From Methanobacterium sp. PtaU1.Bin097 (GTDB taxonomy: Archaea > Methanobacteriota > Methanobacteria > Methanobacteriales > Methanobacteriaceae), in NCBI GenBank assembly GCA_002067325.1, contig MVQY01000167.1, positions 1 to 5,741 on the forward strand: 5,741 nt of DNA. The letters run 5' to 3'. Below are positions 4,771 to 5,741 of this stretch, in pieces; within the stretch, counting starts at the first letter, position 1; each line of letters begins with the position of its first letter. The notes below the pieces were generated by a model. It did not search any database. It was not told where the DNA came from and saw only the letters and a list, made by a program, of their open reading frames with translations. Both the position numbers and the translations under genes were made by a program.

Positions 4771-5709
4771 ATGATATCATCTTCCTCTGTCTGGTTTAAA
4801 AAGAGAATATGGGTTGCCCCTATTCTTTTAGCCGCTATCTTAATCACTGTTCAGGTGCTGGCTACCATATTTGGATTGAGCTTCTACCGGAACTATTTTT
4901 ACCTGGTGATGATCGTATTCGTCGTGGCCCTGGTGGCCTTTTTAAGCGAGAGGGTGGAGAAGGTACGCAGCCTGAACCAGCTCAACGAAGAACTAGAAGA
5001 AGAAAGGAAAAAATTAGAAGCCGCCAATCAGGAACTGGAAAGCTTTGCCTATTCAGTTTCACATGATTTAAGAGTCCCCCTAAGGGCGATTGATGGTTTT
5101 TCACGGATATTGGTGGAGGATTATGAGGAAAACCTGGATGAGGAGGGTAAAAGACTCATCAACATCATCAGGGTAAACACCAAGAAGATGGGCCAGTTAA
5201 TCGATGACATACTCCAGTTATCCCGGGCAGGCCGGCAGGATATGAACCTGACCAAGTTAGACCTGGAAAGTCTCTTCCAGAGTGTGTTCAGGGAACTGGA
5301 ACAGTCCCACCCGGACCGGGACATCCAGCTGGAAATGGAACCGTTACCCCTGGTTTACGGAGACCGAACCCTCCTAGGGCAGGTGATAAGTAACCTGCTT
5401 GCCAACTCCATCAAATTCACCTCACCTAGAAAGACCGCCCTAATAAACGTCGGTTTCCAGGTGGGGAAGAATGAATACATCTACCATGTCCAGGATAATG
5501 GGGTGGGCTTTAACATGAAATACTCAGGCAAGTTATTCGGACTCTTCCAGAGATTACATGGCCCGGATGAGTTTGAAGGGACTGGTGTAGGCCTTTCCAT
5601 CGTGCAGCGCATCATACGGAGGCATGGGGGAGATGTCTGGGCAGAAGGAAAGGTTGATGAGGGGGCAACTTTCTACTTCAGTTTACCCATCAGGAACGAT
5701 ATAAATTAA
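4771..5709 (+). CDS. Membrane-anchored sensor histidine kinase lacking an extracytoplasmic sensor
   Basis: A 312-residue two-component histidine kinase. Seen: two transmembrane segments (about 13-36 and 43-59) with only about six residues between them. A charged coiled coil (60-90) follows, then a HisKA dimerisation domain with the H box SVSHDLRVPLRAIDGFSRIL (phospho-acceptor His98). The HATPase domain has the N box QVISNLLANSIKFTS (Asn208, Asn212), G1 box DNGVGF (242-247), F-box GLFQRLHG (257-264) and G2 box GTGVGLSIVQ (270-279). All catalytic boxes are intact. It should autophosphorylate and pass phosphate to a response regulator, none of which lies in the window. Odd: there is no PAS, GAF or HAMP domain. 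The start is uncertain: ATG 4771 has only a GGCGAT-like site four bases away, and an in-frame TTG at 4759 would add four residues. Codon use matches fprA. The signal is unknown; its place after fprA does not by itself link it to oxygen. Confidence 0.9.
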   Translation: MISSSSVWFKKRIWVAPILLAAILITVQVLATIFGLSFYRNYFYLVMIVFVVALVAFLSERVEKVRSLNQLNEELEEERKKLEAANQELESFAYSVSHDLRVPLRAIDGFSRILVEDYEENLDEEGKRLINIIRVNTKKMGQLIDDILQLSRAGRQDMNLTKLDLESLFQSVFRELEQSHPDRDIQLEMEPLPLVYGDRTLLGQVISNLLANSIKFTSPRKTALINVGFQVGKNEYIYHVQDNGVGFNMKYSGKLFGLFQRLHGPDEFEGTGVGLSIVQRIIRRHGGDVWAEGKVDEGATFYFSLPIRNDIN

Positions 5710-5741
5710 ATTATATACACCAAAAAATCAATGATAAATAG

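Noticed and set aside
4809..5066. Plus-strand open frame inside the histidine kinase
   Set aside because: It is an out-of-frame shadow of the kinase, low in complexity and arginine-rich, without a start signal.

Overview
The window looks like a stretch of a methanogenic archaeon's chromosome, most likely order Methanobacteriales (Methanobacterium-like). The reasons are a full-length F420H2 oxidase (FprA), strong GGAGG-type ribosome binding sites, and TATA/BRE-like promoter elements in the gaps. The assignment is by recognition of families, not by any search.

Layout. (1) 21-1311, minus strand: a tightly coupled two-gene cassette. The promoter-proximal gene encodes an unrecognised, mostly helical 211-residue protein, and the second encodes a 216-residue PIN-domain nuclease-like protein. 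The cassette is very AT-rich (one 60-base line I counted, 841-900, has 13 G/C) compared with the plus-strand genes (line 3661-3720 has 35 of 60), so it reads as accessory, probably acquired DNA. (2) 1312-1612: an AT-rich divergent intergenic region with a perfect 18-bp palindrome and a well-placed promoter for the next gene. (3) 1613-2587, plus: a PiT-family phosphate permease, probably translated from a leaderless or near-leaderless mRNA. (4) 2711-3940, plus: F420H2 oxidase FprA with all seven diiron ligands. (5) 3941-4091: a gap filled with two sets of tandem repeats sharing a GGTAA core. (6) 4092-4505, plus: a 137-residue protein of unknown function with an excellent ribosome binding site. 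(7) 4506-4770: a gap with oligo-T tracts, two candidate TATA boxes and an imperfect direct repeat. (8) 4771-5709, plus: a membrane-anchored histidine kinase with two transmembrane segments and almost no extracytoplasmic sensor.

How the genes fit together. FprA removes O2 using reduced coenzyme F420 and is an oxygen-defence enzyme of anaerobes. The 137-residue gene follows it on the same strand and may be co-transcribed. The permease and the kinase appear to have their own promoters, and no response regulator is present in the window. The PIN cassette points away from this block and appears unrelated to it. It is the best candidate for an undescribed system: a toxin-antitoxin-like or defence pair whose first member has no family I can name. 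No tRNA, rRNA, CRISPR array, transposase or insertion sequence was found.
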